DNA of 64,000 nucleotides from G963556115 sp963678205 (GCA_963678205.1 OY782760.1:2232001-2296000); one strand, 5' to 3'. Shown: positions 34,251-43,955, numbered from the stretch's first letter. The notes: a model not told the origin generated them from the sequence alone. Program-made: numbers and translations.

Positions 34251-36881
34251 TTATCCTTTTATTACAATATTTATCATGCGTTTAGGAACAACGATAACCT
34301 TTACAATACTCTTTCCCTCAATAAATGTAGCAATTTTTTTATCAGACAGCGCAGCTTTTTCAAGCGCAGCTTTTTCAATATTAACACTTACGCTAAGCTT
34401 GCTTTTTAGTTTGCCGTTTACTTGAACAGGGATCTCAATACTGTCTTCACTACAAAGAGACTTTTCTGCTATAGGCCAACCAGAACGAAAGATAGTATTT
34501 GAATGCCCGATTTTTTCCCACATTTCTTCACAAAGGTGCGGTGTAATAGGGGATAGAATTCGTAGTACTGTTTCAAGTACTTCTCTAGCAACTGTACCGT
34601 CAATCTTCGAATTACTTGACATGCGATTTCTAAAGAGGTTTATTAGTTCGTTACATCTGGCAATAGCAGTATTGAAGTGGAAGCCGCCATCAATGGAGTT
34701 TGTTACCGCTTCGATACACTGGTGTGTTTTGCGTAAAATGTCAAAGTTGTCTTTATCTAAATTAGTAGCTCTGGCTGAGTCAGCTGGTGCAAGAACTCCA
34801 GCGGTTCCGTCGCACCATTCCATTACGGTTAAGTGCAGGCGACTTATAGTACGCCATGCGCCATTTAATCCAGCTTCACTCCAGATTTGCATACGGTCTG
34901 GTGGAGAGTCTGAGAGCATATAAAGTCTTACCGCATCCGTACCAACCCTATCAAACATTTCATCGGGATCAACCACATTTAGTTTTGTCTTTGAAATTTT
35001 AGTCATCTCAGCTGTTACACCGTCTCGACCACATTTTTTACATTTACCAACATTTCCTTGAGTCTTACTCTTATCAACTTCTGAGTAGAACTCAACTTCA
35101 GATTCATATAGCCATTTGCAGTTGTCACACCGGTATGCGGTCTTACATACCATTCCTTGACAGAATAATCTATCAAAAGGTTCTGTAAAATCAACAAGTC
35201 CAAGATCATGAAGAACCATAGTAAAGAATCTAGCATAAATAAGGTGCATCGTGGCATGTTCGATGCCACCTACGTACTGGTTTACTGTCATCCATTTTTT
35301 TATCTGCTCTGGCGAGAAAGGAACCTCAGTATTCTTAGGATCACAAAACCTTAAAAAATACCATGACGAGTCAACAAAAGTATCCATTGTGTCTGTTTCA
35401 CGTCTAGCTAGTGCAGAGCATTTTGGACATGTACAGTTTATAAAGCTTTCACTTGTTTCAAGTGGGTTTCCGTCACCAGTAAATGAAACATCGGTTGGTA
35501 AAACTATAGGAAGATCAGACTCTGGAACAGGTACGGTTCCGCATTTGTCACAATATATTACAGGAATTGGGGTTCCCCAGTAGCGTTGACGGGAAATAAG
35601 CCAGTCACGTAGTCTATAATTGATTGTTCCTTCACCAAAGTTATTCTTACTGAGCCATGCAATAATATCAGTCATAGCTTCTGTATTAACTCTTCCAGAA
35701 AACTCTCCAGAGTTTACAAGTATCCCAGGGGTTGTATATGCTTCTTGCATGTCATTTGGATCAAGAGGTTCACTTTCTAGAGGTTTTATAATCACTTTAA
35801 TTTTAATGCCATATTTCTTTGCAAATTCAAAGTCCCTCTGGTCATGAGCAGGTACCGCCATTACTGCACCTGTACCGTAACTCATAAGAGCAAAGTTAGC
35901 AACCCATAGTTCAACATCTTCACCATTTACAGGGTTAATAACATGGAACCCTGTATTAACACCAACTTTTTCTTTGTCTGCGAGTTCTTTTTCTGAGGTC
36001 CCAGCTGAACGCATCTCACGTACTGCCTTCATGACCTCTTCTTCTTGTTCTGTTCCTTTTACTAATTTTTCAATCAAAGGATGTTCAGGTGCAATTGACA
36101 TAAAGGTAACACCAAAGAGCGTGTCTGGGCGCGTAGTAAAGACTGGTAGCTCGTCATCAGTTTCTTTAACTTTAAAATCTACTCTGGCACCTTCACTTCT
36201 TCCGATCCACTCTTCCTGCATCGCAATAACTGAATCTGGCCATTTGCCTTTGAGTTGTTTATGGCCGTCAAGAAGGCGTTGAGAGTATTTACTCATTTTA
36301 AAAAACCATTGTGACATGTCTCTTTGAATAACTTCAGATCCACAACGTTCACATTCGCCATCTTTAACCTGCTCATTTGCAAGAACTGTCTGACACGAAT
36401 CGCACCAATTTACAGGGGCTGTTTTCTTTTCAGCAAGACCTTTTTCAAAGAATTTTAGAAAAAACCACTGGTTCCATTTGTAGTAATCTATATGGCTAGT
36501 AGCGACTTCTCTATCCCAGTCAAATCCCCAGCCTGCACGGTTCATCTGTTCTGTCATTCTAGCAATATTTTTTTCAGTAAAGTTATGGGGATGTTCACCT
36601 GTTCTGATTGCAGCGTTTTCAGCAGGGAGGCCGAATGAGTCCCAGCCCATTGGTGAGATAACATCGTATCCTTGTAAAAGCTTATAGCGGACAATAACAT
36701 CGCTGATGGTATAGTTGATAACGTGTCCCATATGCAGCACACCACTTGGGTACGGATACATACTAAGAATATATGACTTTTCCTTCCCCGCATTGAATCC
36801 GGTTTTGAAAAGTCCCATTTCTTCCCACTTTTTTTGCCATTTTTTTTCTGTTGCTATAAAGTCAAACTTGGTTTCAGCCAT
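34251..36881 (-). CDS. leuS: Leucyl-tRNA synthetase
   Basis: Class I leucyl-tRNA synthetase, 876 residues, full bacterial length. The HIGH motif is HMGH (YPSGVLHMGHVINY), followed by the zinc region (CDSCQTVLANEQVKDGECERCG) and the large CP1 editing domain with TTRPDTLFGVTFMSIAPEHP and GTGAVMAVPAHDQRD. A second Cys4 site lies in CDNCKWLYES and CKKCGRD. The KMSKS motif is altered to KISKTKLN, with both Lys kept, followed by NVVDPDEMF. The C-terminal anticodon-binding and tRNA-interaction parts are present. No T-box or other leader was recognised upstream. Confidence 0.97.
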   Translation of the reverse strand: MAETKFDFIATEKKWQKKWEEMGLFKTGFNAGKEKSYILSMYPYPSGVLHMGHVINYTISDVIVRYKLLQGYDVISPMGWDSFGLPAENAAIRTGEHPHNFTEKNIARMTEQMNRAGWGFDWDREVATSHIDYYKWNQWFFLKFFEKGLAEKKTAPVNWCDSCQTVLANEQVKDGECERCGSEVIQRDMSQWFFKMSKYSQRLLDGHKQLKGKWPDSVIAMQEEWIGRSEGARVDFKVKETDDELPVFTTRPDTLFGVTFMSIAPEHPLIEKLVKGTEQEEEVMKAVREMRSAGTSEKELADKEKVGVNTGFHVINPVNGEDVELWVANFALMSYGTGAVMAVPAHDQRDFEFAKKYGIKIKVIIKPLESEPLDPNDMQEAYTTPGILVNSGEFSGRVNTEAMTDIIAWLSKNNFGEGTINYRLRDWLISRQRYWGTPIPVIYCDKCGTVPVPESDLPIVLPTDVSFTGDGNPLETSESFINCTCPKCSALARRETDTMDTFVDSSWYFLRFCDPKNTEVPFSPEQIKKWMTVNQYVGGIEHATMHLIYARFFTMVLHDLGLVDFTEPFDRLFCQGMVCKTAYRCDNCKWLYESEVEFYSEVDKSKTQGNVGKCKKCGRDGVTAEMTKISKTKLNVVDPDEMFDRVGTDAVRLYMLSDSPPDRMQIWSEAGLNGAWRTISRLHLTVMEWCDGTAGVLAPADSARATNLDKDNFDILRKTHQCIEAVTNSIDGGFHFNTAIARCNELINLFRNRMSSNSKIDGTVAREVLETVLRILSPITPHLCEEMWEKIGHSNTIFRSGWPIAEKSLCSEDSIEIPVQVNGKLKSKLSVSVNIEKAALEKAALSDKKIATFIEGKSIVKVIVVPKRMINIVIKG

Positions 36882-37173
36882 CTTCTTATCCTTCTATAGT
36901 GCAATTTAATAGTTAATATTTTTAAATTGAAGTAAATATTATACTGGTTTATAACTCTATTACAAGTAGTGCTTTAGATTGATTATTTCTTTATTATATC
37001 TATATGAATTACAAATCGTTAATTTGAGATTATGCTTACTTATTTGCGTAACTAATTTATTTTTAAGGTAATTACAATTATTTTCAAATGAATTGTACCG
37101 TTTGTGTTACACAAAATAGTGTATATGTACTCTTAATTATTATATATTTAAAGAGTTGAAGCTTGGAGGTACT

Positions 37174-38298
37174 ATGATGAGATATAAAAAAATAATATAT
37201 ACTGTATTTCTGATATTCGTTATAGGTGTTGTAGCTGTGATATTTAGCAGTAGGCAGGTAGGTAATACTATGGATAAGAATTTAAATACTGATAATATTG
37301 AGATTGCCACATTAGCTGGTGGGTGTTTTTGGTGTGTTGAATCTGACCTTGAAAAAATAGATGGTGTTCAGGCTGTTGTCTCTGGATATGCTGGTGGAGA
37401 AAAGGTAAACCCAACCTATGAAGATGTTTCCAGTGGAACCACCGGTCATAGAGAGGCAGTTCAGGTTTATTTTGATCCCACTAAGGTAGATTATAAAACA
37501 ATACTTGAAGCATTCTGGAAGAATATTGATCCTACTGATGCGGGAGGATCATTTGTTGATAGGGGACTTCAGTATACTTCAGCAATTTTTGTACATGACC
37601 AGACGCAGCGTGAGGTAGCTGAGCATTCGAAGCAGAAACTAAGTGAAATAGGAATGTTTAATAAGCCTATAGTTACTCCAATTATTGATTTTACCAGTTT
37701 TTATCCTGCTGAAGAGTATCATCAGGATTATCACAGAAAAAATCCTGTTCGGTATAACTTCTATAGGTATGGATCTGGAAGGGATGATTTTGTAGAAAGC
37801 GTATGGGGTGAGGACAAAGATACAATTCGCATCAATAGTTCTGAAGAAGCCGGGAGTAAACAATATGCTTCGGCACCTGATGAAGAGCTTAAAACAAGGC
37901 TTACTCCACTTCAGTATAAGGTAGTACGTGAGAATGGAACAGAACAGCCTTTTGAAAATGAGTACTGGGACAACAAAGAAGAAGGAATTTATGTAGACAT
38001 TGTTTCAGGTGAGCCGCTATTCTCATCAAAAGATAAGTATAAGTCTGGAACAGGCTGGCCATCATTTATAAAACCATTAGACCCGAATAACATTGTTGAA
38101 AGGGAGGATAACTCCTTTTTTTCAAGGCGTACAGAAGTTCGATCAAAATATGGTAATTCTCATTTAGGACATGTCTTTACGGATGGCCCAAAACCAACAG
38201 GATTACGTTATTGTATAAATTCCGCAAGTTTGCGCTTTATTAAGAAAGAAGATCTTAAAGAGCAGGGGTATGCAGAATTTTATAAGATATTCAATTAA
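37174..38298 (+). CDS. msrAB: Membrane-anchored MsrA-MsrB fusion (methionine sulfoxide reductase)
   Basis: A 374-residue fusion of both methionine sulfoxide reductases. A short N-terminal hydrophobic helix (about residues 5-25) suggests export and anchoring. MsrA follows (LAGGCFWCVESDLEK, with catalytic Cys in GCFWC, and the EEYHQDYHRKNP stretch). MsrB comes last (SGTGWPSFIKP, RSKYGNSHLGHVF, catalytic Cys in RYCINSASL). The MsrB part lacks the zinc CxxC pairs of some families. It would repair oxidised Met-S and Met-R in envelope proteins. Start 37174 or the adjacent ATG at 37177 follows GGAGG; an in-frame TTG at 37156 is rejected. Confidence 0.95.
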   Translation: MMRYKKIIYTVFLIFVIGVVAVIFSSRQVGNTMDKNLNTDNIEIATLAGGCFWCVESDLEKIDGVQAVVSGYAGGEKVNPTYEDVSSGTTGHREAVQVYFDPTKVDYKTILEAFWKNIDPTDAGGSFVDRGLQYTSAIFVHDQTQREVAEHSKQKLSEIGMFNKPIVTPIIDFTSFYPAEEYHQDYHRKNPVRYNFYRYGSGRDDFVESVWGEDKDTIRINSSEEAGSKQYASAPDEELKTRLTPLQYKVVRENGTEQPFENEYWDNKEEGIYVDIVSGEPLFSSKDKYKSGTGWPSFIKPLDPNNIVEREDNSFFSRRTEVRSKYGNSHLGHVFTDGPKPTGLRYCINSASLRFIKKEDLKEQGYAEFYKIFN

Positions 38299-38313
38299 TT
38301 TGTAGATATTAAC

Positions 38314-38346
38314 AATTACTCACACTATTTCTTGGTGTGAGTAATT
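38314..38346 (+). terminator. Hairpin after msrAB
   Basis: Arms AATTACTCACAC (38314-38325) and GTGTGAGTAATT (38335-38346), 12 bp, loop of 9. A weak TATTATG follows. It separates msrAB from the Nudix gene. Confidence 0.6.
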
Positions 38347-38400
38347 TATTATGTATAATATTAATTCAATATCAAAATTACAAATAATAAAGGGAGTAGA

Positions 38401-38898
38401 ATGGTTTCAAATAAATATTGTCCAATTGTTGGTACGCTTGGGTTTATTTTGTCAAAGTGTGGTAAAAAAGTACTAATGGTTCATAGAAATGCTCGTGAGA
38501 ATGATGATCAGTTAGGAAAGTATAATGGGCTCGGTGGTCATATGGAACCAAATGAAGATGTAGCTGAGTGCATGAAGCGTGAGATTATGGAAGAGGCAGG
38601 GATTGATGTTAAACATATGATTCTTCGCGGAACGATAAATTGGACTGGATTTGGGCCTAAAGGTGAAGATTGGCTAGGTTTTATATTTCTAATTACAGAG
38701 TATTCTGGTGTTCCGTATACCAAGAATGAGGAAGGTGATCTCAGTTGGGTTGATATTGAGAAGCTCTCTGATCTACCGATGTGGGAAGGCGACAAATACT
38801 TTCTCCCGCTTGTCTTTGATGGCGACAAACGGGAGTTTCATGGATTTATGCCTTATGAGAATGACAAACCACTTTCTTGGTCATATTCACGGTTATAG
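38401..38898 (+). CDS. Nudix hydrolase, MutT/8-oxo-dGTP diphosphatase type
   Basis: A 165-residue Nudix hydrolase. The Nudix box is complete: GGHMEPNEDVAECMKREIMEEAGID, with the metal-binding REIMEE. The spacing and the WTGFGPKGEDWLGFIFLITEYSG segment recall vertebrate-type MTH1 and bacterial 8-oxo-dGTPases, so cleansing of oxidised nucleotides is likely. Its neighbour msrAB also repairs oxidative damage. Substrate is not provable from sequence. It is convergent with the YciI gene, with only 2 bp between the stops. Confidence 0.9.
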   Translation: MVSNKYCPIVGTLGFILSKCGKKVLMVHRNARENDDQLGKYNGLGGHMEPNEDVAECMKREIMEEAGIDVKHMILRGTINWTGFGPKGEDWLGFIFLITEYSGVPYTKNEEGDLSWVDIEKLSDLPMWEGDKYFLPLVFDGDKREFHGFMPYENDKPLSWSYSRL

Positions 38899-38900
38899 GT

Positions 38901-39191
38901 TTAGTTTTCTTTTAGAAAACTTAATTCATCGGTAACTACTGATGGCACAAACTCAGTAATTTCAAAGTTTGCTAGTTTATTGATCATAAATGGATCTTCA
39001 GAAAGAACTTTATCAAGCGATTCTCTGTCATTTACATTTACTATAATTAGGCCGCCATTTCTTGGTTGCTTTCTTCCCGCTATAACAAAAATCTTTTTTT
39101 CACGGTATTTATTAAGGAACTCAATATGAGCTTTTAGATGATTATCTACTTCTTCAAGGCTTGTTTTGTAAGTTAGCTCAACTAAAAACAT
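38901..39191 (-). CDS. YciI-like protein
   Basis: A 96-residue protein of the YciI family (dimeric α+β ferredoxin-like fold). The sequence FLVELTYKTSLEEVDNHLKAHIEFLNKYREK, then FVIAGRKQPRNGGLIIVNV and DPFMINKLANFEITEFVP matches the family, including the His and Asp usually proposed as active (AHIEFL and EDPF). The biochemical role of most members is unknown. It lies 2 bp from the convergent Nudix gene and 59 bp downstream of obg on the same strand. Confidence 0.88.
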   Translation of the reverse strand: MFLVELTYKTSLEEVDNHLKAHIEFLNKYREKKIFVIAGRKQPRNGGLIIVNVNDRESLDKVLSEDPFMINKLANFEITEFVPSVVTDELSFLKEN

Positions 39192-39250
39192 GTTATTTCC
39201 TTTATGATAAGTAATAATAAAAAAATTAATGCATATATTATTTTTAAGCG

Positions 39251-40264
39251 CTATTCTAATATTGTCGTGGTTTCACGTGGATATTTTTGCATCATTTCAA
39301 AAAGGGCTTTGCGTAATTCAGGAAGTCCTTCACCAGTTATCGCACTAATACCGATAACCTCAACGCCAGTCTCTTCTTTTACCCACTCAAGAGCATCATC
39401 TGCCCCAGTAAGATCCAGTTTATTACCAACAACCAACTGAGGCTTGTTTGCCAGCTTCTCGCTGAACTTTTCAAGCTCCCTATTTATTGTAAAATAGTTG
39501 TCAAGTGGATATGTCCCGTCTATTGGACACATGTTTATAAGGTGGAGGACAAAACGACAGCGTTCTATGTGTCTGAGAAACTCATGTCCCAGGCCGTGTC
39601 CATCTGCTGCGCCTTCAATAAGGCCGGGGATATCAGCCATCACAAGTTCATGATGGTAGCCACTACTGACAATACCGAGTTGTGGTTGCATTGTTGTGAA
39701 AGGGTAATCAGCAATTTTTGGGCGTGCCGCAGATAGTCTTGAAAGCAAAGTACTTTTACCAGCGTTAGGAAAACCTGCAAGACCAACATCTGCAATTAGC
39801 TTTAATTCAAGGTGTATTTTCTTTGACTCATTTGGCTCGCCATATGTGAAATCTCGTGGAGCCTGGTTGACAGAAGAAACAAAGCGTCTATTACCTTTTC
39901 CTCCTCTCCCTCCTTTTACAACAAGATATTCCTGATCATCTTCTATAAGATCGGCGATGATCTTTCCTTCGTGCATAACTTCAGTGCCGATGGGTACTGG
40001 TATAATTATATCCTCTGCTGTCTTGCCGTTACCCATCTTTGCTCTACCCGGTTGTCCATTTTGGGCTACATATTTTTGTCCTTTTGCAAGGGGAAGTAGT
40101 GTATCAACATTTCTTGAAGCCTTTAAAATTATACTTCCGCCATTGCCGCCATCTCCTCCATCGGGGCCGCCCCATGCAAGATTTCGTTCTCTTTTGAATG
40201 ACACTGTTCCATTGCCACCAGAACCAGAGATGACTTCTATTACTGTTTCGTCAACAAATTTCAT
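39251..40264 (-). CDS. obgE: Obg-family GTPase
   Basis: An essential ribosome-associated GTPase, 337 residues. The glycine-rich Obg fold covers about residues 1-158 (SGSGGNGTVSFKRERNLAWG and GGPDGGDGGNGGSI). The G domain follows with G1 GFPNAGKST, G2/G3 ADIPGLIEGA, G4 VGNKLDL and G5 ISAITGEG. The C-terminal extension of some homologues is missing, as in many lineages. It takes part in large-subunit assembly and the stress response. It lies downstream of a methyltransferase gene with a 20-bp gap, so it may be part of the long leftward operon from the M42 peptidase. Confidence 0.97.
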   Translation of the reverse strand: MKFVDETVIEVISGSGGNGTVSFKRERNLAWGGPDGGDGGNGGSIILKASRNVDTLLPLAKGQKYVAQNGQPGRAKMGNGKTAEDIIIPVPIGTEVMHEGKIIADLIEDDQEYLVVKGGRGGKGNRRFVSSVNQAPRDFTYGEPNESKKIHLELKLIADVGLAGFPNAGKSTLLSRLSAARPKIADYPFTTMQPQLGIVSSGYHHELVMADIPGLIEGAADGHGLGHEFLRHIERCRFVLHLINMCPIDGTYPLDNYFTINRELEKFSEKLANKPQLVVGNKLDLTGADDALEWVKEETGVEVIGISAITGEGLPELRKALFEMMQKYPRETTTILE

Positions 40265-40284
40265 TATATTTCTTTCTTTGTGAT

Positions 40285-41139
40285 TTAAAAATCTTTATAT
40301 GCTTGTTCTTCACTATATGAGCGATTACTATGGGATAATTCTCCATCTTTATAAGCGACATTAAGAGTAATTTCGCTGTCACCATCATTAAAAGTCCTTA
40401 CTTCAAAATGTGAAAAACCAGTTTCAAGCGCTAAATTATGTAAGTTATGCAAATTCCAGTATCCCGGGATCCTTTCCTTGTTACATTCTAGTTCTATTTT
40501 ACCGTCGCAGTCAATGATATATAAATCTTTATAATCTCTATAATCTATCTCTGAATTTGATTTAATTGTGAGTTTAGTACATTGTTTATTACCGTCTCTA
40601 TAGCTCCAGTCCACAGCTTCGTCTGGCATTTGGTCAAATTCGACTATATCTTTACTTGCGAATGGAGTATGTTCAGCTGCGCCTGTAAAGACAAAGAGAC
40701 CTCCAGGAGAGATAATGTCAAAGATATTGGAGAACTCCATTTTTAACTCATGCCAGTTCTGTTCAAATAATAAATCATTACTCAATACTGCAGATACTTG
40801 GTGAGGGATTATTTCAGAAAGTCTACAGTCTTTAGTACCGTGAAAAAAGATGTTATCAGTGCTGTTTTTTGCGGCAAAAATTTTAGCACCTTTAATTGCA
40901 CTTTCAGAGAGCTCATAACCGATACATTTTTGACCTTTTTGATTTAAAAGGTTACATAAAAAACCAAACCCAGACAAATAATGAAGGCAGTTGGAAGAGT
41001 TACTCTCGTCAAGAATCCTTAAAAAGTTAGATGCTATTTTTTTAAGGCTGGATTGTTCTGTATTATTAATCCATTGTGCGTGCCTGAACCATTCCCAATA
41101 GTAATATTTTTCACGATTTTCTCTTCTTGCAGGATTCAT
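40285..41139 (-). CDS. Class I SAM-dependent methyltransferase
   Basis: A 284-residue protein with a Rossmann-type methyltransferase core: motif I region CLHYLSGFGFLCNLLNQKGQKCIGYELS, motif with NIFFHGTKDCRLSE, then AVLSNDLLFEQNWHELKMEF and SPGGLFVFTGAAEHTPFA. The N-terminus (YYYWEWFRHAQWINN) resembles methyltransferases of surface-polysaccharide or small-molecule pathways. The acceptor is unknown. It lies 16 bp downstream of the HDOD gene and just upstream of obg, so it is within a leftward operon. Confidence 0.75.
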   Translation of the reverse strand: MNPARRENREKYYYWEWFRHAQWINNTEQSSLKKIASNFLRILDESNSSNCLHYLSGFGFLCNLLNQKGQKCIGYELSESAIKGAKIFAAKNSTDNIFFHGTKDCRLSEIIPHQVSAVLSNDLLFEQNWHELKMEFSNIFDIISPGGLFVFTGAAEHTPFASKDIVEFDQMPDEAVDWSYRDGNKQCTKLTIKSNSEIDYRDYKDLYIIDCDGKIELECNKERIPGYWNLHNLHNLALETGFSHFEVRTFNDGDSEITLNVAYKDGELSHSNRSYSEEQAYKDF

Positions 41140-41155
41140 CAGTATGCCCTTTATT

Positions 41156-41986
41156 TTATAAAAAACAGTTTATAAGTTTAGAATTGCTAAGTATTTTTTT
41201 TAGTAGTGGGTAAATATCTTCTTGCACAACTCTAAGACGAGACATCGCAGAATTAGATAATTCAGGTAGACTGTTGTCTGCAGGGTTACCTAATTTTAGT
41301 GCTCTGCAGAAGCCATCAGATAGATGAATAATTGAGGGCATCGTTTCTTCAGGAACTTTATCTGGGCAGCTGTAATTATTACAGACATTTATTATGCGTT
41401 CAGGGAAATTCCAGCTTTCAAGAATTATGCTGCCAATTTCAACGTGATCGAAATCAAGTATTCTTCGTTCCGCTTCAAGTAGTGTACAGTTATTACTTTG
41501 AGCATAGGTAAATACTGCGGTAAACTCTTCACTAAAATATTGATTAAGGATGACGACACCAATATCATGTAATAAACCAGAAATATATGCATCGTCTTTT
41601 GAGCCTGTTTGTGTAAATTCACATAGATATTGCGCAACAAGACCGGTGCTGATAGAAAACATCCAGAATTGTTTTGATTTAAATCCACATATATTATTAG
41701 ACTTTATATCCTGAACAAATATTGTTACTGCCAAATTTCGCACTACAGAAAAGCCAAGTATGACAATTGCGTAATTTATACTGGTTATCTGTTTACTGAA
41801 ACCATAGTAAGACGAATTGACCAGTTTTAATATTTTTGTCGATAATGCAATATCACTATTGATTACTTTGGCTATATCTGAAGCAGATGTATCTGTTCTA
41901 GTTATTAGATTATTTACCTCAACAAGGACATCAGGGAAAGTCAATATTTCAGTAATTTCGGAAATTTTATTTCGAAAGTTACTCAT
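41156..41986 (-). CDS. HDOD-domain protein
   Basis: A 276-residue protein made of one HDOD domain, a divergent HD relative that usually lacks phosphohydrolase activity and acts as a signalling scaffold. The signatures are LSTKILKLVNSSYYGFSKQITSINYAIVILG, and LLHDIGVVILNQYF followed by EIGSIILESWNFPERII. Similar proteins often sit in chemosensory and c-di-GMP networks. Another HDOD gene is at 56880. It overlaps a small gene upstream by 8 bp. Confidence 0.88.
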   Translation of the reverse strand: MSNFRNKISEITEILTFPDVLVEVNNLITRTDTSASDIAKVINSDIALSTKILKLVNSSYYGFSKQITSINYAIVILGFSVVRNLAVTIFVQDIKSNNICGFKSKQFWMFSISTGLVAQYLCEFTQTGSKDDAYISGLLHDIGVVILNQYFSEEFTAVFTYAQSNNCTLLEAERRILDFDHVEIGSIILESWNFPERIINVCNNYSCPDKVPEETMPSIIHLSDGFCRALKLGNPADNSLPELSNSAMSRLRVVQEDIYPLLKKILSNSKLINCFL

Positions 41987-42167
41987 TAAGTAATCCCTCT
42001 TCTGCCAGCTTAATAAGCGCTTCTTTAATCTGTAGCATTATTTTCTTGTTCTTATGTGGGGCAAACATGCATTCAATTCTATCAAAAACATGTTTGCGCT
42101 CAGTGTAAGCTAGTGGTAGTTCAGATGACTCAGCTTTATTACTTTTTTCGCTTTCAGAATTTATCAT
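41979..42167 (-). CDS. Small conserved-position protein, unknown
   Basis: A 62-residue ORF with no recognised domain; the second half (KKIMLQIKEALIKLAEEGLL) is an amphipathic helix. It is kept as real because its start overlaps the M42 peptidase stop by 4 bp (ATGA) and its stop overlaps the HDOD start by 8 bp, the tight packing of a translated operon member. Function is unknown; it may partner the HDOD protein. Confidence 0.6.
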   Translation of the reverse strand: MINSESEKSNKAESSELPLAYTERKHVFDRIECMFAPHKNKKIMLQIKEALIKLAEEGLLNE

Positions 42168-43225
42168 ACGATAAAGTCTTCCTCAGTTTTAAGATTGAGG
42201 ATCAAATCAGCAATAAGTTTTGAACAGTTTTCAACATCTTTAATATTGACGACCTCAACAGGAGAATGCATATATCTATTTGGGATACTAATAAGTGCGG
42301 TTGCACAATGATTTGCACTAAGTTGCATTGCATTAGCATCTGTACCACTACCACGTGGAATCGGTTGCTCCTGTACGGGAATTTTTGATTTTTTTGCTAT
42401 AGTGTTAAGGCGTTTATGTAAAATGTGATTGAAGTTTGGACCTCGATGTAGAATAGGACCTTTTCCACATTTGGCTTCTCCAACCATTTTAGCGTTCATA
42501 TTTGGCGCGTCAGTTGCAAACCCAACGTCAACTGCAATGCCTATGTGTGGTTTAATTGCTTCTGCAGCAGTTTTTGCTCCTCTTAGACCGATTTCTTCCT
42601 GGACTGTACTTACTGCGTGGACAGCTACGGATATTTTTTTGTCTTTCAGATGTCTTAGAACGTCTGAAATTATAAAAGCACCAATCCTATCATCAAAACC
42701 TCTGCAAGTGACAAGGTCATTTTTTAAATCTGTCCAATTTTTATCAATTGTTGCTACATCACCAAGATTAACATATTTTAAAGCATCTTTCTTGTCTTTT
42801 GCCCCAATATCTATCCATAGCGAGTCAATTTTATTCTCACTGCTTTCGCGTTCTTTTGCTGTCATAAGGTGGATTGGCTTGACTCCTATAACACCAGGAA
42901 TGTCTCCTTTCTCATTGTGTATAATTACTTTCTCGCCTTGTAGAAGCGGTACATTAACTCCACCAACTGCACTAAAGTATATGAATCCATTATCATCAAT
43001 ATACATGACCATAAGCCCAATTTCATCGCAATGTCCTGCAAGCATAATTCTGGTCTTTGAGTTAGGGTTGATTACACCATGAAGATTACCATGCACATCA
43101 AATGAAGTGGTTGCCCCATTATTTTTCATATATTTTTCCAGAACTAATTGTCCCGGTTTTTCATATCCTGATGGTGTTGGCTGAGAAAGTAGGTCTTTTA
43201 GAACTTTCAAACTTGTTTTATTCAT
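42164..43225 (-). CDS. M42-family metallo-aminopeptidase
   Basis: A 353-residue M42 peptidase (PepA/TET/FrvX-type, also annotated as endoglucanase M), a cytosolic dinuclear zinc or cobalt enzyme forming dodecameric tetrahedra. The metal and catalytic motifs are AGHCDEIGLMV, CRGFDDRIGAF, VQEEIGLRGAKTA, DVGFATDAP, and the final metal ligand in MHSPVEVVN. The protein is full length. It is the first gene of a leftward operon with the small protein, HDOD, methyltransferase and perhaps obg. It would trim N-terminal residues from peptides. Confidence 0.93.
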   Translation of the reverse strand: MNKTSLKVLKDLLSQPTPSGYEKPGQLVLEKYMKNNGATTSFDVHGNLHGVINPNSKTRIMLAGHCDEIGLMVMYIDDNGFIYFSAVGGVNVPLLQGEKVIIHNEKGDIPGVIGVKPIHLMTAKERESSENKIDSLWIDIGAKDKKDALKYVNLGDVATIDKNWTDLKNDLVTCRGFDDRIGAFIISDVLRHLKDKKISVAVHAVSTVQEEIGLRGAKTAAEAIKPHIGIAVDVGFATDAPNMNAKMVGEAKCGKGPILHRGPNFNHILHKRLNTIAKKSKIPVQEQPIPRGSGTDANAMQLSANHCATALISIPNRYMHSPVEVVNIKDVENCSKLIADLILNLKTEEDFIV

Positions 43226-43485
43226 ATCAATCCTTTATAAAAGTAATAAATATAATATATCATATTATAAATGATATCAATATTTGTATAGTAATTCAAG
43301 TGAAAGACATTGGTTATTTGTCAGGATATAATTATTATCGATTATAAATGTTGTTTTATTTGCAAGGTTAATATATAATAAATTATGTATTTTTAATAAA
43401 AGAGCGTGCGATACAAGTCTCTTTTGTCGAATTATTTATTTGCAAAAAAAAGGTTTTTACTGTAAAAACAATTAGAATATAAATT

Positions 43486-43932
43486 ATGAATATTAACTCT
43501 TATCTGTCTCCTAAGCGCGTTCAAATTATTGAGGCAGTAAATAAAAATAATGCTTTGCTTCAGACTTTGGAATTATTTAAAAACTGTAATGAACTTGTTA
43601 ACTATGAACAGTTCTGCATAGATATTTTGAATAGAGAGTCATTACTGTCAACTGGAATCGGTCTAGGGATAGGTGTGCCTCATATAAAAAATGAAAATAT
43701 CCGTGAACCAGTAGCTGCTGTATCTGTTCTGAATAAACCTGTTGAATATGGTAGTATCGATGGAATTAAGGTTAACATTATTTTTTTGGTTGGGATGCCG
43801 CATGGTTCAGAAAAGTTGTATTTGCAGTATTTATCTAAAATTAGTATAAAACTCAGTTCTGAAGTGAACAGAAATAAAATTGTTTCTTGTGTCGATAAAG
43901 ATGAGTTAGTGCAAATATTGCAAACATTATAA
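43486..43932 (+). CDS. PTS EIIA domain protein (fructose/nitrogen type)
   Basis: A 148-residue EIIA of the PTS_EIIA_2 family, as in PtsN/FruA-IIA. The phosphorylation site is H66 in the motif GLGIGVPHIK. Stand-alone members usually act as regulators and not as transport parts. It starts a gene cluster, ending 23 bp before cheA, so the two are probably co-transcribed. This suggests that the phosphorylation state of a PTS feeds into the kinase CheA, but that is inferred. An HPr-domain protein is encoded at 31466; no EI is in the window. Confidence 0.9.
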   Translation: MNINSYLSPKRVQIIEAVNKNNALLQTLELFKNCNELVNYEQFCIDILNRESLLSTGIGLGIGVPHIKNENIREPVAAVSVLNKPVEYGSIDGIKVNIIFLVGMPHGSEKLYLQYLSKISIKLSSEVNRNKIVSCVDKDELVQILQTL

Positions 43933-43955
43933 AATGTGTTCTTTTTCAGGGAAAA

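Noticed and set aside
36882..37173. T-box leader upstream of leuS
   Set aside because: The region lacks the conserved T-box sequence (TGGNACCGCG) and any terminator stem before the start codon.
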